The notes under the pieces are model-generated. The model searched no databases, was not told where the DNA came from, and saw only the letters and a program-made list of their open reading frames with translations. DNA of 26,507 nt from Metabacillus rhizolycopersici (GTDB lineage: Bacteria > Bacillota > Bacilli > Bacillales > Bacillaceae), in the NCBI RefSeq assembly GCF_020075705.1, contig NZ_JAIQUM010000070.1, positions 1-26,507 of the forward strand, written 5' to 3'. The translations under genes were made by a program, and so were the position numbers. Below, piece after piece: positions 1 to 7,729 of this stretch (positions are counted from its first letter, which is position 1; the number at the start of each line of letters is the position of its first letter).

Positions 1-40
1 CTTGAAGTCGGAGTTTTACTGCCCGTTAAGGTGGGATAAA
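1..40 (+). repeat. Right end of dispersed structured repeat (copy 0), cut by the window edge
   Basis: The first 40 bases are identical to the last 40 bases of repeat copy A (9851-9890) and match copy B (23096-23135). They hold the second strands of the repeat's two right-end helices (ACTGCCCGT and GTGGG) and the terminal ATAAA at 36-40. The rest of the element lies outside the window. Immediately 3' of ATAAA the sequence reads in frame as the C-terminus of an IS6-family transposase, so this copy appears to sit inside that gene. See copy A for structure and interpretation. Confidence 0.85.
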
Positions 41-127
41 TAAGTTGTTTGGAATTGCATCATAATCTGTAATTGAACAGGCCATGTAGGTTCTATGTCT
101 CCATCAAATAGTTTTTGCACCAGAACC
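41..127 (+). mobile_element. IS6-family (IS240-like) relic: transposase C-terminal tail and right inverted repeat
   Basis: Codons 42-65 read KLFGIAS and stop, which aligns with the C-terminus of the other IS6-type relic in this window (QLVGMAA and stop, ending at 25022). At 112-127 lies TTTTTGCACCAGAACC, whose complement GGTTCTGGTGCAAAAA has the form of IS6/IS240-type terminal repeats; the same sequence ends the second relic at 25070-25085. The remainder of the transposase is replaced by repeat copy 0 and the window edge. Reading back into the repeat's ATAAA gives I-N-K-L-F-G-I-A-S in frame. The family assignment rests on the tail and the inverted repeat, not on a full transposase. Confidence 0.7.
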
Positions 128-140
128 GGATGGTTTTATT

Positions 141-196
141 TAAAAAAAGAAATAAGACTAAATACTTCAATATCTTGAAAGAACAAGTAGTCTTAT
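141..196 (-). terminator. Rho-independent terminator of xylR
   Basis: On the minus strand, 16 nt past the xylR stop codon, ATAAGACTA (complement of 188-196) pairs with TAGTCTTAT (complement of 152-160) across a 27-nt loop and is followed by a T-rich run (complement of 141-150). The long loop makes the hairpin weaker than usual, but position and U-tract fit a terminator. Confidence 0.65.
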
Positions 197-211
197 CACT
201 AGGTAAACTTT

Positions 212-1387
212 TTATATTTTTTCATGTAGATCTGATTTTAAGAAAAATTCAGTTACATATGCTGAAACTCCCAGTGCTGCTGAATAGTTAGTTAATTCTG
301 CAAAGTTTATTTTAAAGTTTGTTTGATTATGTCTTAATGAATGTATCTCAACAGCTTCCATTATTGGTTGTAATAATAATTCTTTTGCCAATGCCAAGCG
401 ATTGCCAATAATGATTTGCTGTGGATTAAAGGTATTAATAATATTAGTGATTCCAATACCTAAGTATCTACCAATTTGATAAAATAGAGAGTTAATTTCC
501 TCATTTTCTTTTGCTAATTCTACTAACGTTTCCAAGCTTAGCTCTTCTGGTTTTATTGATAACTGTAAGGATTTTGCTTGATGTAATAATGCCTGCTCGG
601 ATGCGTATAACTCCCAACATCCAGTACTTCCACATCTGCACTCTTTGCCATTTACATCAATTATCATATGTCCCATTTCACCTGAAAAACCATCGGCACC
701 TCGATAAAGTTCATTATTCAAAATAAACCCTACTCCGATACCAATTCCAGCACTTAAATAGATAAGGTTTTCATACTTTTTTCCAGCTCCGAAACGTTTT
801 TCCCCGTAAGCACCTGCATTTGCTTCATTATCAATAACGACAGGAAGGTTATATTCTTTTTCAATATCTTGTTTTAAGTTAATATTTTTCCACCCCAGAT
901 TAGGAGCGAGCAATATGTTATCCCCATCGTTATTAACGATACCAGGTACAGCAATTCCAATGCCCACAACACCGTAGTTGCTTTTCGGTGCAGATTGTAA
1001 TAAGAATTGAATAATCTCTTTTATCGTAAGAAATGTTTCTTCGTAATTCGTTTTATTGATGGGCTTCATCTTCTCACATACTATATTTCCTGAAAGATCA
1101 GTAAGTACACCAAATATATAATTAACCCCTAAGTCTATTCCAATGGAGTATCCTGCACATTCATTAAATAGCAACATCACTGGACGTCTTCCACCACTAG
1201 ATTCTCCTGGTCCAGACTCGTAACAAATTTTTTCTTCCAATAACTCATTAACTAATGAGGAAATAGTTCCCTTTGTTAGTCCCAAATGTTGTGATATGTC
1301 AGCACGTGATAAGGGAGCTTGTTCTTTAATTGTTTGTAGTACTAGTGATTTATTATTAACCTTTACTAATTGCTGATTCCAAGTCAT
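212..1387 (-). CDS. xylR: XylR, ROK-family xylose-responsive transcriptional repressor
   Basis: This 391-residue protein has a winged helix-turn-helix near residues 15-50 (PLSRADISQHLGLTKGTISS) followed by a ROK sugar-binding domain with the GIDLG phosphate-loop remnant and the cysteine-rich zinc motif CRCGSTGCWE. That is the architecture of Bacillus XylR, a DNA-binding repressor released by xylose. The start is placed at ATG 1387 because GAGGAG (complement of 1394-1399) lies 7 nt upstream; a longer reading from TTG 1402 would put that Shine-Dalgarno inside the gene. It is divergent from xylA, whose promoter carries a 29-bp palindromic operator that is the expected target. A cre-like site lies upstream at 1429-1442. 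Assignment is strong from domains plus context; inducer specificity is inferred from neighbours. Confidence 0.93.
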   Translation of the reverse strand: MTWNQQLVKVNNKSLVLQTIKEQAPLSRADISQHLGLTKGTISSLVNELLEEKICYESGPGESSGGRRPVMLLFNECAGYSIGIDLGVNYIFGVLTDLSGNIVCEKMKPINKTNYEETFLTIKEIIQFLLQSAPKSNYGVVGIGIAVPGIVNNDGDNILLAPNLGWKNINLKQDIEKEYNLPVVIDNEANAGAYGEKRFGAGKKYENLIYLSAGIGIGVGFILNNELYRGADGFSGEMGHMIIDVNGKECRCGSTGCWELYASEQALLHQAKSLQLSIKPEELSLETLVELAKENEEINSLFYQIGRYLGIGITNIINTFNPQQIIIGNRLALAKELLLQPIMEAVEIHSLRHNQTNFKINFAELTNYSAALGVSAYVTEFFLKSDLHEKI

Positions 1388-1428
1388 ATTTTTACTCCTC
1401 AAATTTACTCTATATCATGTTAAGTTTA

Positions 1429-1442
1429 TGAAAACGATCAAA
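1429..1442. promoter_or_regulatory. cre-like site upstream of xylR
   Basis: TGAAAACGATCAAA matches the CcpA consensus TGWNANCGNTNWCA at all fixed positions except position 13. On the minus strand it overlaps TTGATC, which with CATGAT 16 nt downstream gives a weak possible xylR promoter. Its effect on xylR is inferred. Confidence 0.4.
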
Positions 1443-1513
1443 CATACATATCCGAATCGACCGTTTTAATTAATCCCTAACTTTATTTATAACACAAAAA
1501 AAAAAAAAGAAAA

Positions 1514-1542
1514 ACTTAGTTCATTCGATAGACAAACTAAGT
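1514..1542. promoter_or_regulatory. XylR operator at xylA
   Basis: A 29-bp interrupted palindrome, ACTTAGTT at the left and AACTAAGT at the right with a short centre, resembles the AGTTTGTTT/AACAAACT type of Bacillus xyl operators. It covers the -35 element of the xylA promoter, so bound XylR would block RNA polymerase. An A13 run (1496-1508) lies just upstream and may act as an UP-like element. Confidence 0.75.
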
Positions 1543-1557
1543 TTATGCTGTTACAAT
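1529..1557 (+). promoter_or_regulatory. xylA promoter (sigma-A type)
   Basis: TAGACA at 1529-1534 and TACAAT at 1552-1557 are separated by 17 nt. The predicted transcript start is near 1564. The -35 element lies inside the operator palindrome and the cre follows at 1571, so specific and global control act at one promoter. Confidence 0.65.
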
Positions 1558-1570
1558 CTATTTATCAACT

Positions 1571-1584
1571 TGAAAACGGTAACA
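1571..1584 (+). promoter_or_regulatory. cre (CcpA binding site) of the xylose genes
   Basis: TGAAAACGGTAACA matches the cre consensus TGWNANCGNTNWCA at every position. It lies just downstream of the predicted transcript start, a location where CcpA-HPr(Ser-P) would block initiation or elongation when glucose is present. Confidence 0.8.
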
Positions 1585-1651
1585 AAGTCCGTTTCCGAGT
1601 CAGCAAGTAAACTAACTATTATTTCTAATAACTATTTTTGGAGGAATGAAA

Positions 1652-2986
1652 ATGAGCTATTTTAAAAATGTTAATCATGTAAAATATGAAGGTCCAGATT
1701 CTATTAATCCTTTAGCGTATAAATATTACAATCCAGAAGAAACCGTTAACGGTAAGAAAATGGAAGAATTACTACGTTTTGCCGTATCTTATTGGCATAC
1801 GTTTACAGGAGAAGGTACAGATCCATTTGGACAAAATACAATGGTACGTCCGTATAATAAATTTTCAGGAATGGACTTAGCAAAAGCACGTGTCGAGGCT
1901 TCATTCGAATTTTACGAAAAGTTAAATGTCCCATATTTTTGCTTCCATGATTTTGACGTTGCACCTGAAGCAGATTCACTAAGCGAAACGTTTAAGAATC
2001 TAGATGAAATTGTTGCAATGATTAAAGAGTATATGAAAACAAGTAAGACAAAGTTATTATGGAATACTGCTAATATGTTTTCTCACCCACGTTGGTTACA
2101 TGGGGCATCAACATCTCCGAATGCTGATGTATTTGCCTATGCAGCAGCAAAGGTAAAGAAGGGTTTAGAAATTGGTAAAGAACTTGGTTCTGAAAACTAC
2201 GTGTTTTGGGGTGGTCGTGAAGGATACGATACATTGCTAAACACAAACATGAAGCTTGAGCTTGATAACCTTGCTCGTTTCTTCCATATGGCTTTAGATT
2301 ACTCAAAAGAAATTGGTTATGACGCTCAATTTTTAATTGAACCAAAGCCAAAGGAACCTACAAAACATCAATATGATTTTGATGTGGCAACTAGCCTTGC
2401 GTTTTTACAATCATATGGCTTAAAGGACCATTTCAAATTTAATATTGAAGCAAACCATGCAACACTTGCTGGTCATACGTTTGAGCATGAATTACACGTA
2501 GCACGTATTAACGGTATGTTAGGTTCAGTAGATGCAAACCAAGGAGATACATTACTCGGTTGGGATACAGACGAATTTCCAACAGATTTATACTCTACAA
2601 CACTAGCAATGTATGAGATTCTCAAAAATGACGGTCTTGGAACAGGCGGATTAAACTTTGATGCGAAAGTAAGAAGAGGATCATTTGATCCTGAAGACTT
2701 ATTCTATTCTCATATTGCAGGAATGGACAGCTTTGCGATCGGTGCAAAAGTAGCTCAACGTTTAATTGAAGATAAAGTGTTAGACAAGTTTGTTGCAGAC
2801 CGTTATAGCAGTTATACAGAAGGAATTGGACTCGATATTGTTGAAGGAAAGACAAACTTCCATAAACTAGAACAATATGCTTTACAACTTGACACTATTG
2901 AAAATAAATCAGGAAGACAAGAATACTTAAAAGGAATTTTAAATAAGTACATTTTAGATGCTGTTGCGAGTGTAAGTGTGAAATAA
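1652..2986 (+). CDS. xylA: XylA, D-xylose isomerase
   Basis: XylA converts D-xylose to D-xylulose in the cytoplasm, using two divalent metal ions. The 444-residue length fits the class II (Bacillus/Gram-negative) isomerases. Visible landmarks are the FHDFD active-site histidine and aspartate near residues 98-102, WGGREG near 186-191 and [14 protein letters not shown] near 228-241, which carries metal ligands and the catalytic lysine. The ATG at 1646 abuts GGAGGA (1640-1645), leaving no spacing; ATG 1652 is 7 nt from GGAGG and gives the usual MSYF start. It is the first gene after the XylR operator. A perfect palindrome at 3025-3058 separates it from xylB. Confidence 0.97.
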   Translation: MSYFKNVNHVKYEGPDSINPLAYKYYNPEETVNGKKMEELLRFAVSYWHTFTGEGTDPFGQNTMVRPYNKFSGMDLAKARVEASFEFYEKLNVPYFCFHDFDVAPEADSLSETFKNLDEIVAMIKEYMKTSKTKLLWNTANMFSHPRWLHGASTSPNADVFAYAAAKVKKGLEIGKELGSENYVFWGGREGYDTLLNTNMKLELDNLARFFHMALDYSKEIGYDAQFLIEPKPKEPTKHQYDFDVATSLAFLQSYGLKDHFKFNIEANHATLAGHTFEHELHVARINGMLGSVDANQGDTLLGWDTDEFPTDLYSTTLAMYEILKNDGLGTGGLNFDAKVRRGSFDPEDLFYSHIAGMDSFAIGAKVAQRLIEDKVLDKFVADRYSSYTEGIGLDIVEGKTNFHKLEQYALQLDTIENKSGRQEYLKGILNKYILDAVASVSVK

Positions 2987-3024
2987 AATTTTATTACTAC
3001 AACCAGTGATAAAAATGTTAAACA

Positions 3025-3058
3025 AAAGTACAGGAACACTTAAGTGTTCCTGTACTTT
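3025..3058. terminator. Perfect 34-bp palindrome between xylA and xylB
   Basis: Bases 3025-3041 are the exact reverse complement of 3042-3058. As RNA it would form a very stable hairpin ending in ACUUU, with only a short U-tract. It probably partly terminates transcription or protects the xylA 3' end, making xylA more abundant than xylB. Because it is a perfect dyad, a protein-binding role cannot be excluded. Confidence 0.6.
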
Positions 3059-3118
3059 CTAACTAAAGAAAAACCCATAACACAAGGTACTTTATTAACT
3101 TTAAAAGGGTGAACTCTC

Positions 3119-4621
3119 ATGAAATATGTGATCGGAATTGATTTGGGAACGAGCGCAGTAAAAGTAGTGTTAATGAATGAAAAAGGAGAAGTTTGTAATG
3201 AAACTTCAAGGTCATATCCTTTAATACAAGAACAGTCTGGTTATAGTGAACAAGATCCTAATGAGTGGACAGAAAAAACAATAGATGCATTAAAAGAACT
3301 TGTAGAGCAATTCGATGGAGAAGTAGATACTATTCAAGGGATTAGTTATTCAGGTCAAATGCATGGGCTTGTTTTACTAGATGAAGAGAATAACGTTTTA
3401 CGTAATGCTATCCTTTGGAATGATACGAGAACAACAGAGCAATGTAAGCAAATATACGAAATGGTTGGGGAAAAACACCTAATAGAAATAACTAAAAATC
3501 AAGCATTAGAAGGTTTTACTTTGCCAAAGTTACTCTGGGTTAAACAATATGAGCCAGAGATATTAGAAAAAACAGCCGTTTTTATGTTACCAAAAGATTA
3601 TTTGCGATTTAAAATGACAGGTCAAATGCATAGTGAATATTCAGACGCTGCTGGTACACTATTGTTAAACGTCGGTCAGAAACAGTGGAGTGAAGAATTA
3701 TGTCAGTTAGTAGGTATTGATATAAAAATTTGCCCACCTTTAGTAGAATCACACGAGTGTATAGGAACGATTACTGAAGAAATTGCTGAAAAAACTGGTT
3801 TAGCTCCATCAACCAAAGTATTCGCAGGTGGAGCCGACAATGCCTGTGGTGCAATCGGTTCAGGAATTCTTTCAGAGGGAAAAACATTATGCAGTATTGG
3901 AACATCTGGTGTTGTTCTTTCTTATGAAGAACGAAATGATCGGGATTTTCAGGGGAAAGTCCATTATTTCAATCACGGAAAAGAAAGTGCCTTTTACACT
4001 ATGGGAGTAACATTAGCGGCCGGACATAGTTTAAGCTGGTTTAAAGATACTTTTGCGGAAAAGGAATCGTTTGAATCACTCCTAGCTTCTTTAACAGAAG
4101 TTCCTATTGGATCAAATGGTCTTTTATTTACGCCATATTTAGTAGGAGAACGTACACCATATGCAGATTCCAACATTCGTGGAAGTTTTATAGGTATTGA
4201 TTCTTCACACAAACGAAATGATTTCGCACGATCAGTTATTGAGGGAATTACCTTTTCTTTGAATGAATCAATCGAAATATTCCGAGAAAGTGGGAAGACG
4301 GTTGATACAATCATTTCCATTGGTGGTGGTGCAAAAAATGATACATGGCTACAAATTCAGGCAGATATCTTCAACGCTACAATTATAAAACTATCTAGTG
4401 AACAAGGTCCGGCTGTAGGAGCTGCAATACTAGCTGCATACGGTTGTAATTGGTACGAATCCATTGAGGAGTGTGCAGATGTTTTCATATCCTCAGCTAA
4501 AACATATACACCTGTTCCAGAAAACGTTGAAATGTATAGACAACTTTACCATTTATACAAGAATGTATATGCACAAACAAAAGAACTAAACGAGGGGTTG
4601 AAAAAATTCAGAAAAATGTAA
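3119..4621 (+). CDS. xylB: XylB, xylulokinase
   Basis: XylB phosphorylates D-xylulose to D-xylulose 5-phosphate for the pentose phosphate pathway. The 500-residue protein is an FGGY-family kinase: N-terminal ATP-binding start YVIGIDLGTSAVK, the SYSGQMHG and ILWNDTR substrate segments, the GGADNACGAIG region and the C-terminal SIGGGAKND and EQGPAVGAAILA segments typical of xylulokinase. The QMHG and WNDTR motifs separate it from glycerol kinase. The start follows AAAGGGTG at about 8 nt. It lies 132 nt after xylA with a hairpin between, and two hairpins follow before the mutarotase gene. Confidence 0.96.
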   Translation: MKYVIGIDLGTSAVKVVLMNEKGEVCNETSRSYPLIQEQSGYSEQDPNEWTEKTIDALKELVEQFDGEVDTIQGISYSGQMHGLVLLDEENNVLRNAILWNDTRTTEQCKQIYEMVGEKHLIEITKNQALEGFTLPKLLWVKQYEPEILEKTAVFMLPKDYLRFKMTGQMHSEYSDAAGTLLLNVGQKQWSEELCQLVGIDIKICPPLVESHECIGTITEEIAEKTGLAPSTKVFAGGADNACGAIGSGILSEGKTLCSIGTSGVVLSYEERNDRDFQGKVHYFNHGKESAFYTMGVTLAAGHSLSWFKDTFAEKESFESLLASLTEVPIGSNGLLFTPYLVGERTPYADSNIRGSFIGIDSSHKRNDFARSVIEGITFSLNESIEIFRESGKTVDTIISIGGGAKNDTWLQIQADIFNATIIKLSSEQGPAVGAAILAAYGCNWYESIEECADVFISSAKTYTPVPENVEMYRQLYHLYKNVYAQTKELNEGLKKFRKM

Positions 4622-4651
4622 CAATAAGGACCCTTAGAGCCTAACAGTAGA

Positions 4652-4680
4652 AAAAGTTGTTTCAAAAAGAAACAACTTTT
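4652..4680 (+). terminator. Hairpin after xylB (first of two)
   Basis: AAAAGTTGTTTC and GAAACAACTTTT form a perfect 12-bp stem around a five-A loop, starting 31 nt after the xylB stop. The U-rich right arm acts as a short tract. It probably gives partial termination. Confidence 0.65.
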
Positions 4681-4709
4681 AACTAGATAAAAAACAGGTT
4701 TATCTAGTT
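4681..4709 (+). terminator. Hairpin after xylB (second of two)
   Basis: AACTAGATAAA and TTTATCTAGTT form a perfect 11-bp stem directly abutting the first hairpin and followed by TTCC. With the first hairpin it separates the xylAB transcript from the epimerase gene 48 nt downstream. Confidence 0.5.
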
Positions 4710-4756
4710 TTCCTTACAATATTATAGAATCACAGAGTTCTAAAAGGGAGATTAAA

Positions 4757-5803
4757 ATGAACGTAACGGAGAATATATTTGGTGAATTAAATGGACAAAC
4801 GGTAAAGTCATTTACTATCAGCAATGATAACGGAATGGAAGTTACTTGTATTGATTACGGTTGTATTATTACTAAAATTAATGTACCAGATCAAGAAGGA
4901 ACGATAGAGAATGTTGTCTTGGGATTTGATACGTTAGAAGAGTATTTAAACTATTCACCTTTCTTTGGTTCTGTTATTGGTCGAGTAGCAGGAAGAATTC
5001 AACAGTCAAAATTTGATCTAGACGGTGTAACGTACCCTCTACCTAAAAATGAAGGGGAAAACCATTTGCACGGAGGACCTAATGGTTTTCATCAAGTTAT
5101 TTGGGACTCTTTCATTGAAGAGAAATCTGATGAAGTGAACATTAAGTTTTCCTATATAAGTCCTGATGGCGAAGGAGGCTACCCTGGGAGACTTGAGGTG
5201 ACTGTAAACTACAGTCTAAATAACAATAATGAACTTATCATTACGTATCAAGGGACATCAGATAAAAAAACTCTCCTTAACTTAACGAACCATTCTTATT
5301 TTAATTTAAGTGGAGATTTAAAGAGGAATATACTAGAGCATGAATTAACGATTAAAAGTGATCGTTTTTTAGAGCTCGATGAATCATTACTTCCAACAGG
5401 TAACTTTATTAATGTTGAAAACACGGCTTTTGATTTTAGAGAAGGAAAAAAAATACTTGAAGGAGTAAAGTCCGAGCACGTGCAAAACGAACTTGTTGGA
5501 GGTGGATATGATCATCCATTTCTATTAAATACAAATAATCAAGAAGAAATTTGTTTAGTAGATGCTATTAGTGGACGAAAACTGGTAGTAGAAACGGATA
5601 AGCCAAGTGTTGTTTTATATACGGCCAACATGTTAGAAAGTAACTTTCAACTGAGAGGAATTCCTTCTCAAAAGCACTTAGGGGTGTGCCTTGAAACACA
5701 ATGCCCTCCAAACGCCATTCATCATCAAGAATTTCCTTCTATAGTATTAGAAAAGAATGAGGTATATCAATCTAAAACTAGTTTCAAGTTTACATTAGTT
5801 TAA
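4757..5803 (+). CDS. Aldose 1-epimerase (mutarotase) of the xylose block
   Basis: The 348-residue protein belongs to the GalM family, which interconverts alpha and beta anomers of aldoses; here it would feed the xylose anomer used by XylA. Visible motifs are VIGRVAGRI, NHLHGGPNGFH, the catalytic-histidine segment NLTNHSYFNLSG, GGYDHPFLL and the catalytic-glutamate segment CLETQCPPNAIHH. No signal peptide is seen, so it is cytoplasmic. GGGAG lies about 7 nt before the ATG. It is distinct from the second epimerase at 8586-9635, which shares only the family motifs. Substrate is inferred from the position between xylB and the xylose transporter. Confidence 0.93.
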   Translation: MNVTENIFGELNGQTVKSFTISNDNGMEVTCIDYGCIITKINVPDQEGTIENVVLGFDTLEEYLNYSPFFGSVIGRVAGRIQQSKFDLDGVTYPLPKNEGENHLHGGPNGFHQVIWDSFIEEKSDEVNIKFSYISPDGEGGYPGRLEVTVNYSLNNNNELIITYQGTSDKKTLLNLTNHSYFNLSGDLKRNILEHELTIKSDRFLELDESLLPTGNFINVENTAFDFREGKKILEGVKSEHVQNELVGGGYDHPFLLNTNNQEEICLVDAISGRKLVVETDKPSVVLYTANMLESNFQLRGIPSQKHLGVCLETQCPPNAIHHQEFPSIVLEKNEVYQSKTSFKFTLV

Positions 5804-5867
5804 CAGTAAATATTTGAATATGAAAAATTAGTTAATACCATGGTGGATTTTTTCGATTTTAAGTACC

Positions 5868-5905
5868 TAACTTATAGGTTTTCCATAAGTAAAATCTATA
5901 AGTTA
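5868..5905 (+). terminator. 15-bp hairpin downstream of the epimerase gene
   Basis: TAACTTATAGGTTTT (5868-5882) pairs with AAAATCTATAAGTTA (5891-5905) with one G-U pair and an 8-nt loop. There is no U-tract on either side, so it may be a weak terminator, a processing site or a stabilising stem in the leader of the transporter mRNA. Confidence 0.45.
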
Positions 5906-5927
5906 AGCAATTTAAAAATTCAAAATA

Positions 5928-5935
5928 GAGGGGAG
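5928..5935 (+). promoter_or_regulatory. Displaced Shine-Dalgarno of the xylose transporter gene
   Basis: GAGGGGAG is the only good ribosome-binding sequence before the transporter ATG at 6209, but it lies 273 nt upstream. No open reading frame begins at a suitable distance after it. Removing the inverted-repeat-bounded segment 5940-6201 would put it 11 nt from the ATG. Confidence 0.5.
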
Positions 5936-6019
5936 TATAAAGACAGATTTTAGATTATTAAACCAAAAAATCTGGTTATTTGAAATCATCTTTTTTACCA
6001 TATAAATAATTAAGTTATT

Positions 6020-6033
6020 TGAAAGCGCTATAA
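6020..6033 (+). promoter_or_regulatory. cre-like site 1 upstream of the xylose transporter
   Basis: TGAAAGCGCTATAA matches the cre consensus except for position 13. It starts 33 bp before a second cre-like site, an arrangement on nearly the same face of the helix. Confidence 0.6.
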
Positions 6034-6051
6034 AAATTAGAATGAATAAAA

Positions 6052-6080
6052 TTGAAAGCGTTATTACTACTTATTGTTAT
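6052..6080 (+). promoter_or_regulatory. Possible transporter promoter overlapping cre-like site 2
   Basis: TTGAAA (6052-6057) and TGTTAT (6075-6080) are spaced 17 nt apart. The -35 overlaps TGAAAGCGTTATTA (6053-6066), a cre with one mismatch at position 13. A transcript starting here would lack a good Shine-Dalgarno before the ATG. A TATAAT at 6149-6154 has no convincing -35. Confidence 0.4.
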
Positions 6081-6208
6081 ATGGATCTTTGATGATAATT
6101 AATAAAACAGTGCTACTTGGATAAAAAATAGTTTGCTTGCAAGTTATTTATAATATATTCAGGAAATCACTTTCTTATTTGGTTATTAAAATCTGTCTTT
6201 AATAAACT

Positions 6209-7624
6209 ATGAAGCAAAAACGAAACTCACTTTATATTTTTTCAATTACGCTAGTAGCTTGTATTGGTGGTTTACTTTTCGGGTATGACACTGCTGTTAT
6301 ATCTGGGGCTGATAAATCAATAGAAGCCTATTTAATTAAACCTTTAGGCTTAGGGTCGTTAGCACATGGTGCAACAATTTCGAGTGCATTAATCGGTTGT
6401 ATCATTGGAGGCTTACTATCTGGTTATTTCGCGTCAAAATTTGGTCGTAAGAATTCACTTATCGCAGCAGCGGCCCTTTTCTTCCTATCAGCTTTAGGCT
6501 CTGCCTATCCTGAGTTTTTATTTTTCACAAAAGGAGAACCCTCCGTCTCTTTATTACTTACCTTTAACCTGTATCGAATCATAGGTGGAATTGGTGTCGG
6601 CTTGGCTTCAGCGATTGTTCCAATGTATATAGGAGAAATTTCACCAGCTAATATTCGTGGTCGATTGGTATCGTTCAATCAATTTGCGACCATTTTTGGT
6701 ATGTTAGTGGTTTACTTTGTTAACTGGGGTATTGCTAACGGACAATCGTTAGAATGGATAAACGACATTGGTTGGAGATATATGTTTGCTTCGGAAGCAA
6801 TTCCAGCTCTATTGTTTGGTCTACTTTTACTTTTTGTACCAGAAACACCTCGATACTTAGCGATAAAAAATCAAGATGATAAAGCTCTAGTTATTCTTAC
6901 TAAAATTAATGGTTCTTCAGAAGCGAAATCTATCTTGAGTGAAATTAAACAAACAGTAACGGCAAATGTTTCTTCTGAAAAACTATTTGCTTACGGGAAA
7001 TTAGTGATCATTATTGGAATCTTGCTCTCTGTATTCCAACAATTTGTTGGTATCAACGTTGCTTTATATTATGCTCCTCGTATTTTTGAAAGCATGGGAG
7101 CCGCAAAAGATGCTTCGATGTTACAGACAATTGTTATGGGACTCATCAATGTTATCTTTACCGTCATTGCCATTTTGACAGTGGATAAATGGGGACGTAA
7201 ACCTTTATTAATAGTAGGTTCCATTGGTATGGCTATTGGTATGTTCGGTGTAGCGGGATTGGCCTTTTCAAATGTTATCGGAATTAGTACTTTAATATTC
7301 ATTATTATATACACAGCTTCATTCATGATGTCATGGGGCCCAATATGTTGGGTATTGATTTCTGAAATCTTCCCTAACAAAATTCGTGGACAAGCCGTGG
7401 CCGTTGCTGTAGCTGCACAATGGGCTGCTAACTATCTGATTTCATCTACTTATCCAATGATGATGGAATATAGTAGTGGTTTAACCTATGGTTTCTACGG
7501 TCTAATGAGTGTACTTTCAGCTATATTTGTATGGAAGTTTGTACCTGAAACCAAAGGAAAGACCCTTGAACAAATGGATAATATCTGGAAAAAACCTAGA
7601 GTTGATAAGCATAAAGCAGTATAA
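6209..7624 (+). CDS. Xylose:H+ symporter of the MFS sugar porter family (XylE/XylT-like)
   Basis: The 471-residue protein has about 12 hydrophobic segments and the sugar-porter signatures GGLLFGYDTAVISGA near residue 20, GRKN after helix 2, RGRLVSFNQ after helix 4, PETPRYL at the end of helix 6, QQFVGINVALYYAP in helix 7 and PETKGKTLEQ after helix 12. These define proton-coupled monosaccharide transporters; xylose is inferred from the gene's position after xylA, xylB and the epimerase. The ATG is fixed by the conserved N-terminus, yet no Shine-Dalgarno lies within 25 nt of it; the nearest good one is at 5928-5935 across an inverted-repeat-bounded segment. A strong terminator follows. Confidence 0.92.
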   Translation: MKQKRNSLYIFSITLVACIGGLLFGYDTAVISGADKSIEAYLIKPLGLGSLAHGATISSALIGCIIGGLLSGYFASKFGRKNSLIAAAALFFLSALGSAYPEFLFFTKGEPSVSLLLTFNLYRIIGGIGVGLASAIVPMYIGEISPANIRGRLVSFNQFATIFGMLVVYFVNWGIANGQSLEWINDIGWRYMFASEAIPALLFGLLLLFVPETPRYLAIKNQDDKALVILTKINGSSEAKSILSEIKQTVTANVSSEKLFAYGKLVIIIGILLSVFQQFVGINVALYYAPRIFESMGAAKDASMLQTIVMGLINVIFTVIAILTVDKWGRKPLLIVGSIGMAIGMFGVAGLAFSNVIGISTLIFIIIYTASFMMSWGPICWVLISEIFPNKIRGQAVAVAVAAQWAANYLISSTYPMMMEYSSGLTYGFYGLMSVLSAIFVWKFVPETKGKTLEQMDNIWKKPRVDKHKAV

Positions 7625-7682
7625 AATTATTTTTGACATTCTTAATCTTATATGAGTAAAAAAGTTCCCCCTTTTATTGAAG

Positions 7683-7714
7683 TAGCATCTGCTTATTGGC
7701 AGATGCTATTTTTT
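7683..7714 (+). terminator. Rho-independent terminator of the xylose block
   Basis: TAGCATCTGC and GCAGATGCTA form a perfect 10-bp stem with a 6-nt loop, followed by six T residues. It ends the rightward xylose transcription. Confidence 0.9.
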
Positions 7715-7729
7715 GACGTGTTTCTTCTA

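Larger units (their letters stand above)
5938..6201. repeat. 264-bp AT-rich segment with 15-bp perfect inverted ends, upstream of the xylose transporter
   Basis: TAAAGACAGATTTTA (5938-5952) is the exact reverse complement of 6187-6201. The termini can be read as TA-flanked inverted repeats, like a small MITE with a TA target duplication, or as the two arms of a long-range RNA stem. The left arm can also pair locally: CAGATTTT (5944-5951) with AAAATCTG (5967-5974). The segment has no coding capacity. It carries two cre sites and a possible promoter, so it also serves as the regulatory region of the transporter gene. This covers the 405-bp gene-free stretch 5804-6208. Confidence 0.6.

Noticed and set aside
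1496..1508. A13 run as a phase-variable tract
   Set aside because: It is intergenic, upstream of the xylA promoter, and more simply explained as an UP-like AT-rich stretch; no reading frame depends on its length.
2070..2351. Antisense open frame inside xylA, with others inside xylB, ftsZ, bglP and the transporter genes
   Set aside because: They overlap well-supported genes in the opposite direction, lack ribosome-binding sites and show no domain features.
6149..6154. TATAAT before the xylose transporter as its promoter
   Set aside because: The sequence 17 nt upstream (AAATAG) is not a credible -35 element and no extended -10 is present; kept only as a possibility.
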